A DNA stretch of 64,000 nucleotides from Erythroxylum novogranatense. Its lineage: Eukaryota; Streptophyta; Magnoliopsida; Malpighiales; Erythroxylaceae. Made by a program: the position numbers and the translations under genes. Below are positions 38,240 to 48,599 of the stretch, piece by piece. The first letter of the stretch is position 1. Each line of letters starts with the position of its first letter. The DNA is taken from assembly GCA_029891385.1 (NCBI GenBank), contig CM057227.1, positions 62,745,567 through 62,809,566 on the forward strand, given 5' to 3'. The notes below the pieces were generated by a model. That model saw nothing but the letters and a program-made list of their open reading frames with translations. It was not told where the DNA came from and searched no databases.

Positions 38240-38314
38240 CTTTGGAATACGGAGGGGGTTTCCACAAGCATATTCACAAAGTTTACTGATCTTCCTATCA
38301 TTTAGTTGTTCATC
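38240..38314 (-). pseudogene. Captured exon of an EFR3/SRL2-like armadillo-repeat gene
   Basis: One 75-bp exon (25 codons), bounded by ttgttag acceptor and gtacca donor, encodes 'DEQLNDRKISKLCEYACGN' followed by PLRIPK. This closely resembles the early exon ('NDRKIGKLCEYASKNPLRIP' type) of plant EFR3-like / SEMI-ROLLED LEAF 2 proteins. It is phase 0 at both ends and lies directly downstream of the cystinosin exons, in the same orientation and compatible phase. It is not part of cystinosin, so two donors were joined. Donor assigned from memory of the family. Confidence 0.65.
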
Positions 38315-38460
38315 CTAACAACAAAATAAGAAGAGAACACAATGAAAAAGGTTTTAAAGGAACCAAATTAATATACGAAATAATTCATGCCATCATAGCC
38401 ATCATGCCATCATATACGAAAGGAACCAAAATAATATACGAAGGGCAGACTAAAACCAAC

Positions 38461-38900
38461 CTCATCATAGCCAAAATTTTCAAAGTACTGCTTCTGGATG
38501 ACAGGGATAAAGTAAAGAAAAGCGTTGTAAATCAGGTAAGAAGAGTGTTTCGTTAAATTCAGCACCACGAAATCGAAGTTCAGACCCACCACACTAATTC
38601 AAAAACAACCACAAGACATAATATTGAAGCTTTTAGTTATAAGAAACGAAATCGAAGCCAAAGATTGAAACTTTCAGTTCTATTAAATGAAAACGCATAT
38701 CAAAGATTGAAACTTTCAGTGCTATCACACGAAACCCAATTCAAAGAAGAGCTAACAGATGATAGGAAGCATCCCAAATACCTCTTTCGACGGTAATTGA
38801 GGATCACTTGTGGGTAAAAGCTGATGGACCATGAAATAAATGCAGTCCATCCAAAGATTTGATATGTTACTTCCAGAGGAAAGGAATTCCAAGTAGCCAT
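38461..38900 (-). pseudogene. Captured cystinosin-homologue fragment (2 exons with start codon)
   Basis: Exon 1 is 38900-38782, beginning at the natural start codon ('MATWNSFPLEVTYQIFGWTA', 'WSISFYPQVILNYRRK'). Exon 2 is 38593-38461 ('VVGLNFDFVVLNLTKHSSYL', 'VIQKQYFENFGYDE'). Phases fit (2 then 0), giving 84 codons with no stop. This is the N-terminal part, first PQ-loop included, of the plant cystinosin homologue, a lysosomal/vacuolar cystine-H+ symporter with seven membrane spans. The remaining spans are absent, so it cannot be a transporter. The next in-phase exon downstream is the EFR3-like one, giving a potential 109-codon chimera before the third intron. Confidence 0.88.
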
Positions 38901-38949
38901 CTCTCTCCGTGTCTCACACTTTAAATATTTGTTCCCAATATACAGGAGA

Positions 38950-38974
38950 GGGCATCAGAGCTTCTGTCCCATTC
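38950..38974 (+). repeat. Internal copy of the Pack-MULE terminus
   Basis: gggcatcagagcttctgtcc followed by catt matches the right terminal repeat (reverse complement) at nearly every position over 25 bp and points the same way as the left end. With the right end at 39364 it forms a second, inner ~415-bp inverted-repeat pair. It lies in the leader just upstream of the cystinosin-derived start codon. Confidence 0.65.
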
Positions 38975-39199
38975 GGGTCTCTATCGAAGAGTGATACAAC
39001 GTGGTTAGCGTCATCTCCGTCATCTGTCTTTTGCTGCTTCGATGAAAACGGTGAAGAGAGAAAGGAAAATGGAGATGGAGTTAGAGACCTATAGAGGCTC
39101 GCCTGGGATTTGTTCCAGAAGGGTTTTGGCTATGGATTTCAGGGATTTGTTCCAGAGGGTTTTTGGAAGGTACACCTACAGAGTGGAAGAAATGAATGC

Positions 39200-39364
39200 C
39201 ATTAAGGGGAAGAAATGAATTGAAGCGGGAAGCAAAATCAAAGGAAGATCGACTTGGCTAAAGATGAGACGCCGCGCAGATGTTGGTTTAAATGAAACAA
39301 AACGTTGACGTTTTATTGTGGGATAGAATAGGGCCAGAATTAATGGGACAGAAGATCTGATGCC
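39200..39364 (-). repeat. Right terminal inverted repeat of the Pack-MULE
   Basis: Reverse complement matches 34334 onward: GGCATCAGATCTTCTGTCCC here versus GGCATCAGATCCTCCGTGCC on the left. Confidence 0.85.
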
Positions 39365-39373
39365 CTAAAGATG
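39365..39373. other. Right 9-bp target-site duplication of the Pack-MULE
   Basis: ctaaagatg, identical to 34325-34333. Confidence 0.9.
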
Positions 39374-39778
39374 AGGGATGAAAATATACACTTTAGAATT
39401 AAAACAATCAAGGAATATTATTTTTTAAAAATTAATCTTATTTTTATTTTTTTTACTTTTTAATGTTAACAAAATAATACAACAAAATAATACAATTGAT
39501 ATACATGATTGGATCTTGTGTTATATAATTCTTATATTGAGGAGAATATAATTTATATAGCTTAACTGAAGTGATACCTTTAGGGAAGATTTCCTTTCAT
39601 AACCTGCAGAGTCATTATGAGTAAAAGTTTAACTAGACCTTTTTTTTTTTGGCATAAAGGGAAAAGAAAATATCGAAAACTAAATGAGTAGAAGGAAATT
39701 GATCCCCGACATATCTTCTAAAAGGAGATTATGGTATCCTGAGGATGGTACATCAAAATAAGTGACGCCTATGTCGTC
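39374..39778. other. No gene recognised
   Basis: AT-rich intergenic sequence with a few homopolymer runs; nothing identifiable. Confidence 0.5.
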
Positions 39779-40165
39779 CTAACGTGCTGGGTTGGCAAGC
39801 CAGTCCGCGCATCTATTGCTCTTTTGGTATATATGGCGATGAACAACATACCAGTTCCGGTTGAGGAGTTCTCGAATACTCATGACAAGAGAGTTGTCCG
39901 ATTGAGAAAGGGAGGTCACAGAGGACAAGAGCTGGTGCACGCTCATCGAGTCCACTTCCAGCTTAATCCGACGGAAGCCCAATCGCCAAGCTAAGGAAAG
40001 ACCTGTGTATACGGCCCAGAGTTTTGCTGACTGCGTCGAGCACCACTCTATGAGCTGGGAGAACCCACCTCGCTAACTACCATTACTGTCGCGGATAAGA
40101 CCTCCAACTGAAGCCTTGCGCTGTGTAGGATTACAGGCCCCATTAACACTTAGCTTGTATCATAG
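39779..40165 (-). pseudogene. RNase H-like domain of a plant non-LTR element (relic)
   Basis: Minus-strand translation reads 'NGACNPTQRKASVGGLIRDS', then a stop, then 'WCSTQSAKLWAVYTGLSLAW', 'LGFRRIKLEVDSMSVHQLL' and 'YQKSNRCADWLANPA'. This is the C-terminal RNase H-like (RVT_3 type) domain attached to plant L1-like reverse transcriptases and their derivatives. One in-frame stop and absence of reverse transcriptase upstream mark it as a relic. Confidence 0.8.
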
Positions 40166-40498
40166 GTTTGAACTATTTATATTAGGATATCTTATGCAAA
40201 AGATTTTAAAGTCTATAGAAGATATAAAAGAAGGGGAAATAGTTAACTACGAGTCTTCATTCGGTGGTATGAAATTTGAGAAATGAGTTGAAATGATATG
40301 AAATTTGACAAATAAGTTGACAACAAAGACAAAGGTTAAAATTTAGATAATATTAGGATTTCCTACTAGATAAAAAGTACATGTTATTTTATTTTATATA
40401 AGTTATCCTAGTTGTTTAAAACTTGAACTTAGAAAATTTTACCGAGAATATAATTTAAATTTTTATGAACCCTTTCTTACTAGAATAAGGATTTCAAT

Positions 40499-40582
<84 letters not shown>

Positions 40583-40860
40583 TTAGCACTTTAATAATAA
40601 CAATTTGAAATTTTTCTATGAACTTATTTTTCAGCTAAAAGATGTGGTGCTTTATTCTAAGGGTGATTCTTAGATCCTAGGAGCAATTCCTAATTTCTTA
40701 CCCTCTATTGTTTGTGTTTCTCACTAAATTCCTGCAAATCTAACCTAAATTCTATCCATCTTAAACCTAAATTTTTGCCATATTATACCCTAAAATTTTA
40801 GACTTAAACTTCTAGCAATCATACCCTAAAAATTCCTTGGTTGTTAAGGAACTCATACAT
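40166..40860. other. No gene recognised; contains a compound microsatellite
   Basis: AT-rich sequence. 40501-40580 is (CT)n followed by (AT)n, about 18 and 22 dinucleotides. Around 40690-40860 there are loosely repeated 'accctaaa.ttc' phrases. Confidence 0.6.
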
Positions 40861-41654
40861 CTTGTTATGGGGGAGTAAAGAGCATTACTGGTAGGATTTA
40901 CTTAAAGATTATGGTAAAAGATGTTGTTTTCAATTTGATATGTGCTTATGCAACCTAGAGCTAAATACAGTAATTTAGCAGATTCTTCTTAACGAGAAAG
41001 TTATTCCAAGAAGGGGTTTTAATGGCCATATAAGAGTAACCTCAAATGGCTATTCAGGGGCTCATAGGAGTTTTAGGTATAGAGATAGGAATGATAGTGG
41101 GACTAGTTTATTGGACTTTGCGATAGTGTTTGATTTGGTATTAATCAACTTATTTTTTAGAAAAAAGAGGAATACCATGTGAATTTTAGGAGTAGAACTG
41201 CGAGGACTCAAATTGACTACTTCCTCAAAAAGCAAACCGATTGACCTGGTTGTAAGGATTATAAGGTGATACTTAACAGATGCTTGTTAACTCAACAGAG
41301 ATTATAGGTTATAGATCTTATAATTAAGGGTTGGAGAAAGAAGAGAAGTCATAAGAGGTGTACTAAACTTAGATGGTAGAATTAAAAATGGGATATTGTA
41401 AAACAACTTAAGGATAGAGTAATGTCTAGAGAATAATGGAAATTGGAAAGAGAAGCTAACCATATGCGCGAGAAAGTATCAACTCTTTTAAGTAATGCAA
41501 CTAAGGAGATTTTAAGAGTTTTTTAAGGGCCTAGGGGTAGTAAGATGGAGTCTTGGTGGTGGAATGAAGATGTAAAAAAAAAAACAGTTGAAGATCAAGA
41601 ACGTTATTTATAAAGCTCTATTAGATAGTATCCAGATGTCGAGAGGGCAGTTAA

Positions 41655-41790
41655 TAGAAAAAGTTACAAACAAGTTAAGAAAAAGGTGAAGAAGATAGTC
41701 TTAGAAGCCAAAAATATAGCCTAAAAAAGTTACAAACAAGTAAAGAAAAAGGTGAAGAAGATAGTCTTAGAAGCCAAAAGTATAGCCTAC
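41655..41790 (+). repeat. ~63-bp tandem duplication within the LINE
   Basis: aagttacaaacaagttaaga ... agcctaaa is followed by a near-identical second copy (two or three differences). The duplication adds to the frame disruption. Confidence 0.85.
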
Positions 41791-41992
41791 AAGAAAGGAC
41801 ACCAACAATTGGAATCTAAGTGTTTGTGGATGAAAATGACATTAAGAGAAGATGGTAGAGATATTTTTATAGCCTTTTTAATGAAGAAATAAATGATAAC
41901 ATATTTTTGGGTGATCTTAGCATGTCCAAGAAATATCGTAACTTCACTTATTATCAACAGATTACAAGAGAAGAAATTAAAGAAGTTTTGAT

Positions 41993-42971
41993 GGGGTGTT
42001 TGGTTAAGGGTTATGAGAATAAATCAATGGGAATGGAATGAATGATAATGATTGGTTGGTTATTATGATTGATTGAATAATTTTTTCATACCCAAAATTT
42101 GAGTAATGGTCCATACCTCCATGTGTTGGGAGGAATGGGTTTGATTTCTACTCACACTAATTTTTTAATTAAATATAATTCATTAAAATATAATTAAAAT
42201 GTAATTAATTAAAATATATTTAATTAAAATATAATATATAATAAATAAATAAAATTAATTAAGATAAAATCTAAATAATTAAATAATTAAAATAATTAAT
42301 CAATATAAAATCTAATTAATTAATTAAAGTCTAATTAAAATATAATTAATTACATAATTAATTAAAATATAATCAGTTAAAATATAATTAAGATGTAATT
42401 AATTAAAATATTATAATTAATTAATTAGTTAATTACAATATAATTAATTAAAATATTATTCATTAATTACTTAAAATATAACATCATTTGCATTTTCAAA
42501 GGAATGTAAATTGTATTAAACTATGTTACTTGATTTTACTATAGCAATAGAATGATGGATATTATGGTTGTGCCGATGAATTGCACAATATTTTGGATGA
42601 TTAAATTATATTTTGAGGATATTATGTAACTAATGATATGTTGATGTAAGAAATACTAGAGTATTTTTTTCTTTAAGAGCTATTGGAAAGGAAAATCTAA
42701 TATACTTATATTTTAAACGTTTAGTCATTATAATTAGGGTGCATAAATCAAAATAATCATTTAAAATATATTTAAATTTTGATATAAAACAAAATTTTCA
42801 CAAATTTTTATTTCTTAACATTTTTAACAAATCAACCACCATCAATGGTAATGATAATCATTCCTTCATCTTAACCAACCATCATAATTATAATGATTAT
42901 ATCCATTCTCATTCTTCACTATATTCATTCTCATTCTCATTCCCATTACCTTTTGTGAATCAAGCGCCCCC
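41993..42971. mobile_element. Non-autonomous inverted-repeat element (MITE-like), ~980 bp
   Basis: The left end ggggtgtttggttaagggtt and the reverse complement of the right end ggggcgcttgattcacaaaa match imperfectly. The similarity continues through 'aatgggaatg.gaatgaat' blocks for about 90 bp. The interior is 85-90% A+T with ttaattaaaatataatt repeats and no coding content. It splits the LINE. I could not define a clean target duplication, so superfamily is open; the ends resemble those of hAT or PIF-type plant MITEs. Confidence 0.65.
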
Positions 42972-43395
42972 GAGAGAGATAAAGAGTGGAATGGTAGTAG
43001 GACCTAATGAGCTACCTATAAAGGTATGGAAGAGCCTAAGAGAAAAGGGTCTTACTTGGTTAACCAAGCTTCTTAATATGATCCTCAAGTCCACTAAAAT
43101 GCTAGATGAGTAGAGACTTAGTAAACTAATCCCTCTTTATAGGAAGAAAAGGGAGATCCAAAACTATAATAACTATAAAGGTATCAAACTAACTCAGTCA
43201 CACCATCCAGTTAAGAGAGGCTGATTGAGAAAAGTAAGAAAGAGTACACCTATCTTGAAGAACCAATTTGGTTTCATTCTAGGAAGGTCCACAATAGAAC
43301 CTATAAACCTCTTTAGACAATTAATGGAATATTATAAGGAAAGTTAGCAGGACCTATATGTGGTTTTCATTGACTTAAAGAAGGCTTTGATAGTT

Positions 43396-44754
43396 GTGCA
43401 TTAGTATGTGTTTTTCCAAGTATTTGGCATGTGTTTCTTGCATAATAGGTTATTATTGTTGTGTTTTAAGACTTATTTTGTATGTTTTTGTTTAGTTTGA
43501 TCTTTATGGTTGTTTTTTTTTGTTTGATGTTAGTTTAGGATAAGAATTGATCATTTGGGTGTAGGAAAGGACAGTGGTTAACTTTATGATTGAGCTAGGA
43601 ACTAAGAGAGGAGAAGAGAAGTGGAGGAGCTATAGAACAAGAACCCACGATCATGGAAAAGGGCTTGCTTTCCAAAATCATGAGAAATCTCGTCAGAAAG
43701 TTTCTATCACATTAACCCACGATTGTGGGAAGCATAGGGATAATTCCCAAGATCGTGGGAATTGGAGGTAGAAAGAACACACATGATTCATATATTTTTT
43801 AGGGTTTTATGACTTTTCTTGTGATATATAAGGGCACAAATCCCTAGGGCCAAGAGGAGGTCAAGAGAACTTGCCTCCTTGAGATAAAAAATAGAGAGAG
43901 CTAGAGAATCAAGATTTCCATTCTAAAGTGGGCAAAGAGCACACCAACTCTAGATTTTCCATATTTGGGCAAAGAAGAGAAGGAGTTTGTTTCATCTAGT
44001 TCTCATTTCGTTTTTCTATTCTAGCATCTTTATTATGAATTATTTGGTTGTTAGGGATGTTAATGACATTATGATTAGTTGAGTTATTTGTAGAGATCAC
44101 TTTTGAACTACTTGTTGAACTTCTATTTTGTTGATTTGAATGAATGATGCTTTTGATGAATGTTGAGTTTATACCCAGCAATATATTGAGAAATTGAGTT
44201 AGGTAAATTGTGTAAGGCTGTTCAATGATAATTGGCACTCTATAGACCTACATTCATCAAGTTAATTGATTAGTTAGAGAGAGATCTTGGCTAATTAGTT
44301 GATTACCCATAGGATAACTTCATAATTAGTTGAATTGGTGGACTGATTTTGTAGATTAAGAGATTGCTTAATCAAATCCATTTAATTTGGCTGGGGACAA
44401 TTAATTACACCTTGAGAGAGGGTAGATCATACAATTAGGACATCTTAGTTGAGGCACAATTCAATTAACAAGGTCGGAGGGAGATAAGATAGGGAAAAAG
44501 TGATCTCTAATTGTTAAATCTTAAATTCCAAGTTTCTATACTTTTGCTTTATCATTTATTCATTGTTAGTTGTTGATTTAGTTTAATTTTTCAGTTTATA
44601 TTCATTAAACTTGGTTCTTAAACAAAGAGGAACCTGAATTAAGTGGTGCCTAAGTACAATCCTTATGGGATCGATATCCACTTTTTACTACAAGTTACAA
44701 TCCATATACTTGAAGTTTTGAGCGTAAAACTAGTAGTTTGTTTTGTAATCAACA
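43396..44754 (+). repeat. 5' LTR of the gypsy element (boundaries approximate)
   Basis: Starts at the point where LINE homology stops (TGTGCATTAG...) and ends just before the primer-site-like sequence. It contains three cccacgat.gtggg-type imperfect palindromes (43645-43765) and no gene. The second LTR is absent, so the edges are inferred from flanking homology only. Confidence 0.55.
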
Positions 44755-44758
44755 AGTT

Positions 44759-44780
44759 TTTGATGCCGTTATCGAGGATT
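44759..44780 (+). other. Primer-binding-site-like sequence of the gypsy element
   Basis: tttgatgccgttatcgagga closely resembles the tggcgccgttgccgggga primer site used by plant Athila/Tat elements, with several substitutions. It lies about 80 bp before gag. Confidence 0.55.
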
Positions 44781-44860
44781 GTTTGTTTAGCATCTTATTT
44801 AGTTCAGGTTAATTTGATTTAAGAGTTTTTTAATACTTTTCTTTATGTGCTTGCAGGCGC

Positions 44861-46060
44861 ATGAACACAAAAAGCACACGAAGGTCTACTAAATTTAGTG
44901 ATGAAGAGTTATCAGATATCACAAGGCACGAATGAGAGTCGAGAAGAGTAAAGCTCCAAGACAATATACAAAGAAATATGGTAGAAGAAGGAGTGTAAGG
45001 AGCAGTTGAAAGGAGCAGTTGAAAGGACATTGATTGACTTTATGAGGCCAGGTTTCAGTCCTCAAGGCCAGGTTTCAGTCCTCAAGGAGTTGCAAGGCTA
45101 GTGATTTAAGCTAACAATTTTGAGATCAAGCCCTCATCACTCAACATACTTTAAAATAGTGTGCAATTTTATAGGTTTTCCAATGAAGATCCCAATGCCC
45201 ATCTTGCAATTTTTTTGGAGAGTTGTGACACCTTTAGGTTTATTTCGAAGTCTGACGATGCCGCGAGGTTGCGATTGTTTTCTTTCACTTTGAGAGATTG
45301 AGCAAGGTATGGTATACTTACTCAATTTAAGGTAGATCACTACTTGGGAATAGCTAGCCAAGTATTACTTGCTAAATACTTCCCCTTGACCAAGACAATA
45401 AGAATCATAAAGGAAAACATAAATTTGCAACAAAGTGATAGAGAGTCTTTATATGAAGCTTAGGAGAGGTTTAAAGAATTACAGAGAAGCTGCCCCCACC
45501 ACAACCTTCCGAGGGAGTTCCTTTTGCAAAAATTCTATAATGGTGTAAATCAGAGCACAATAGGAACCAGAGATGCAGCTATTAGAGGCTCTTCGATGAG
45601 AAAAACTATTGATCCAGCTCATGATCTTTTATAAGAGTTGTGGAGCAATAGTTGTACGTGGTCAAGTGAGAAGAGTAGACAGAGGTAAAAGGAGCACAAA
45701 GGTATAATCCTAATTGACTCCATTATAGCTTTGTAGGTACGAATCACAGCCCTCACTAAGTTGTTGATCAACATGCAAGGAACATCTTCATCTACAGCCA
45801 AAGCTATGCAATTACAATGTGAGTTATATGGGAAAAATAACCATGACACAACCGAATGTTTCTTCTTGGGAGCCAGTGGTACAGAACAGGTAAATTACTT
45901 AGGCCAACCACAAAGAGATAACAATCCATATTCTAACACTTACAATCCAGGGTGAAAAAACCACTTAAATTTCTCTTGTAGTATTAACAATACATGTGGC
46001 CTAGCAAGACCGCAAGGACCTCCTAGATTTTAGCAAGACCAACTTGGATCTTTGGAGAGC
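44861..46060 (+). pseudogene. Gypsy gag (degenerate)
   Basis: From ATG 44861 ('MNTKSTRRSTKFSDEELSD'), translations in shifting frames give the retrotransposon gag domain ('NNFEIKPSSLN', 'EDPNAHLAIFLESCDTFRF', 'AARLRLFSFTLRD', 'AKYFPLTKTIRI', 'ESLYEA.ERFKEL'). A degraded cysteine/histidine region follows near 45815-45870 ('CELYGKNNHDTTECF'). At least five stops or frameshifts. Gag would form the particle shell in the cytoplasm. Confidence 0.75.
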
Positions 46061-46539
46061 AAAATAAACAAGTTAATGGATGTTTTGGGTTCTAAACTGG
46101 CAAATCAAGAAGAGAACTAAATGAGGATATTTTTGAGCCAGGAGGAAAGTCAAAAGACGATGAAGATAAAGTTTGATCAAATTGTGGAGAATCATGCCCC
46201 ATCCATCCACAACTTGGAGGTACAAGTAGGTCAACTTACTAATGCTTTTTCTTATAGAAGTGTAGCCTATCAAGCAATAATGAGGCTAACCTAAGGCCAA
46301 CACTCAATTTTCCATGTTTTTAGAGAAACTGAATAAGCTTCAGATTAACTTGTCATTGGTGAAAGTTTTGGAGTGCATGCCCAAGTATGCGAAGTTTCTT
46401 AAGGACAAATGCACTTGGGAGGACAATCAGACTATAACTTTGACAAAGAATTATAGTTCGACATATCAAGCACAATGCCTTCAAAACTACAAGATCCAAG
46501 GAGGCTTACTATTCTATATGTTGTTGGTGACTTTGAATT

Positions 46540-46961
46540 TTTTAAATACTTATGTGAATTAGGTGCAAGTATTAACTTGATGCCTTTGTCTGTTTTCAAG
46601 AAATTGGGACTAAGAGAAGCCAACATCCATGCTAATTCAACTTGCGGATAAATCCATTAAGAGGCCATTTGGAGTTGTAGAAGATGTGTTAGTAAAAGTG
46701 GATAAATTTATCATTCCTATTGATTTTGTGGTGTTAGATTTTGAAGCTAATAGAAATTGTCCATTGATTTTGGGTAGGCTCTTTATGAATACTAGTAGGG
46801 AATTAGTTGATGAGCATGAAGGAAAACTTGTTTTAAGAATTGATGATGAGCAAGTTGAATTGAACATGTCTAAATCTTTGAAAAAAATGATGGATGGTAC
46901 TACATGTATGAAAATTGATGATGTGGATGAGTGTGTGAAGGAGGTTGAAGAGGAAGTCTAA
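46540..46961 (+). pseudogene. Gypsy aspartic protease region
   Basis: The frame 46629-46961 encodes 110 aa with 'LADKSIKRPFGVVEDVLVKV', 'FIIPIDFVVLDFE' and 'CPLILGRLFMNT', the conserved second half of Athila/Tat-type retropepsins. The first part, with the active-site-like 'ELGASINLMPLSVF' (D/E-x-GAS), lies in another frame at about 46556-46625. Confidence 0.8.
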
Positions 46962-47199
46962 GAAGTTATTGAAGTGCACAAGGATGAGAGTGAGAGAAGA
47001 GGAATTATATGAGGAAGTTGAGTTAGAGAAGTTGGAGAGAATATATACACGCACACCTCCTTCCATTGTTAAGCCCCAACTTTAAAGCTTAAATCCTTAC
47101 CTTCCTACTTGAGATACACTATTTTAGGTAAGAACCATACCCTACCTATCATTATCTCCAACCAATTGGATCGTGAGCAAGAAGAGAAGGTGGTGGAGA

Positions 47200-48560
47200 C
47201 CATTAAGAAGAGGATGTGAGCCATAGGGTGGAAAATTACTAATATTAGGAGGATAAGCCCCAATGTGATGATGCATAGGATTAACCTAGAAGAAGGATGT
47301 AAAACTATAAGGCAGGTTGTGAAGAAGGAGGTAGTGAAACTTTTGGATGAGGGGATTATTTAACCCATTTTAGATAATGAATGGGTTAGTCAAGTGTAGT
47401 GTGTGCCTAAGAAGGGTGGCATGACAGTGATGGAGAATGAACATGGTGAAAAGCTTTCTACTAGGACCATCACAGGTTAACTAGTGTGTATTGATTATAA
47501 GAAGCTCAATTTGGCTACTAAGAAAGGCCATCTGTGGAACAAATGATTGAGAGGGTGGCTGGTCATTCTTTTTACTATTTTCTTGATGGATATTCAAGGT
47601 ATAATCAAGTGTTTATATACCCGGAAGACCAAGAGAAGACCACTTTCACTTGTCCTTATGGGACTTTTACTTATCAAAGGATGCCTTTTGGTTATGAAAT
47701 GCACCTACCACATTTCAAAGGAGAATGATGGCCATATACATGAATGAGGACTTCATAAAGGTATTTATGGATGATTTCTCTACCTTTGGAGATTCTTTTG
47801 ATCATTGCTTGTTTAATTTAGATCGAGTGCTTCAAAGATATAAGGAGTCTTATATAGTCTTGAAATGAGAGAAGTACCATTTCATTTTCCAAGAGGGAAT
47901 TTTATTGGACCATAAGATCACATGCAAGGGGATTGAAGTGGATCGAGCTAAGACCGAAGTAATTGAAAAGCTACAACCTCCCACTAACATCAAGGGCATC
48001 CGAGCCTTCTTTGGTCATACAGGGTTCTACAGACGATTCATCAAGGATTTCTCTCTTATCGCTAGACCCTTAACTCATTTATTAGTTAAAGATGTGCCTT
48101 TTATGTTGATGATGCTTATTGGATGCTTTTAACAGGTTGAAGAAGACGCTTACAACAACACCCATTCTGACGTCGCTAGATTGGTTTCTTCCCTTTGAGA
48201 TTATGTGTGATGTAAGTGATCATGTCATTGGTTGTGTCCTTGGCTAACGAAAGGAAAAGAGGTTGCACGTCATCTACTACGTAAGTAAGACCTTGATAAG
48301 AGCACAACTGAATTACACAACTACGGAAAAAGAGTTGTTTGTTGTGGTATTTGCGTGTGAGAATTTTTGTTTTTATCTTTTAGGCTTACATGTTCTTGTT
48401 TTTACAGATCATATGATATTGTGATATGTTTTTCCTAAGAAGGATACCAAGCCTAGGCTCATCTGGTAGGTTCTTCTGCTCCAAGAATTTGAAATTGAGA
48501 TTAAAGACAAGGGAGCGAAAAATGTTGTAGTGGACCACCTATCACGACTTAAAGCGGGTA
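47200..48560 (+). pseudogene. Gypsy reverse transcriptase and RNase H
   Basis: Recognisable in order: 'GWKITNIRRISPNVMMHRI', 'KKGGMTV', 'FYYFLDGYSRYNQVFI', 'EKTTFTCPYGTFTYQRMPFG', the palm motif VFMDDFSTFG, then 'KGIEVDRAKTEVIEKL', 'FYRRFIKDFSLIARPL' (connection), and RNase H ('FEIMCDVSDHVIGCVLG', 'YTTTEKELFVVVFACE', 'KNVVVDHLSRL'). Several stops and shifts are scattered throughout. The catalytic DD pair is intact. Confidence 0.85.
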
Positions 48561-48599
48561 TCATGAAGAAGAAGAGGAAATCGAGGAAAGCTTTCTTGT

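Larger units (their letters stand above)
34334..39364. mobile_element. Pack-MULE (5,031 bp) carrying SEC31, cystinosin and EFR3-like gene fragments
   Basis: The outer ends are inverted (GGCATCAGATC... left, ...GATCTGATGCC right). The first 48 bp match at 40 positions, and weaker matching extends to about 150 bp (GATTTTGCTTCC on both sides). The ends are flanked by the perfect 9-bp duplication ctaaagatg. No transposase is present. Internal sequence includes exons with introns from three unrelated host genes on both strands, which defines a Pack-MULE that captured genomic DNA rather than cDNA. It lies about 330 bp upstream of the TLDc start codon. The presence of element termini, target duplication and captured exons is direct; expression is unknown. 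Confidence 0.9.
40861..43392 (+). mobile_element. RTE-type LINE, degenerate, split and 3'-truncated
   Basis: Endonuclease remnants lie at about 40920-41270 ('FNGHIRVTSNGYSGAH', 'LLDFAIVFDLVLINLFF', 'TARTQIDYFLKK'). Reverse transcriptase lies at about 42972-43392 ('VVGPNELPIKVWKSLREKGL', 'LNMILKSTKMLDE', 'NNYKGIKLTQS', 'NQFGFILGRSTIEPINLFRQ', 'LYVVFIDLKKA'). Several stops and frameshifts. The homology is interrupted at 41993-42971 by an inverted-repeat element and ends at the gypsy LTR start near 43396, in the middle of the RT palm region. Confidence 0.82.

Noticed and set aside
43574..43771. 65-codon frame in the gypsy LTR
   Set aside because: Inside LTR sequence with cccacgat palindromes, no family similarity.
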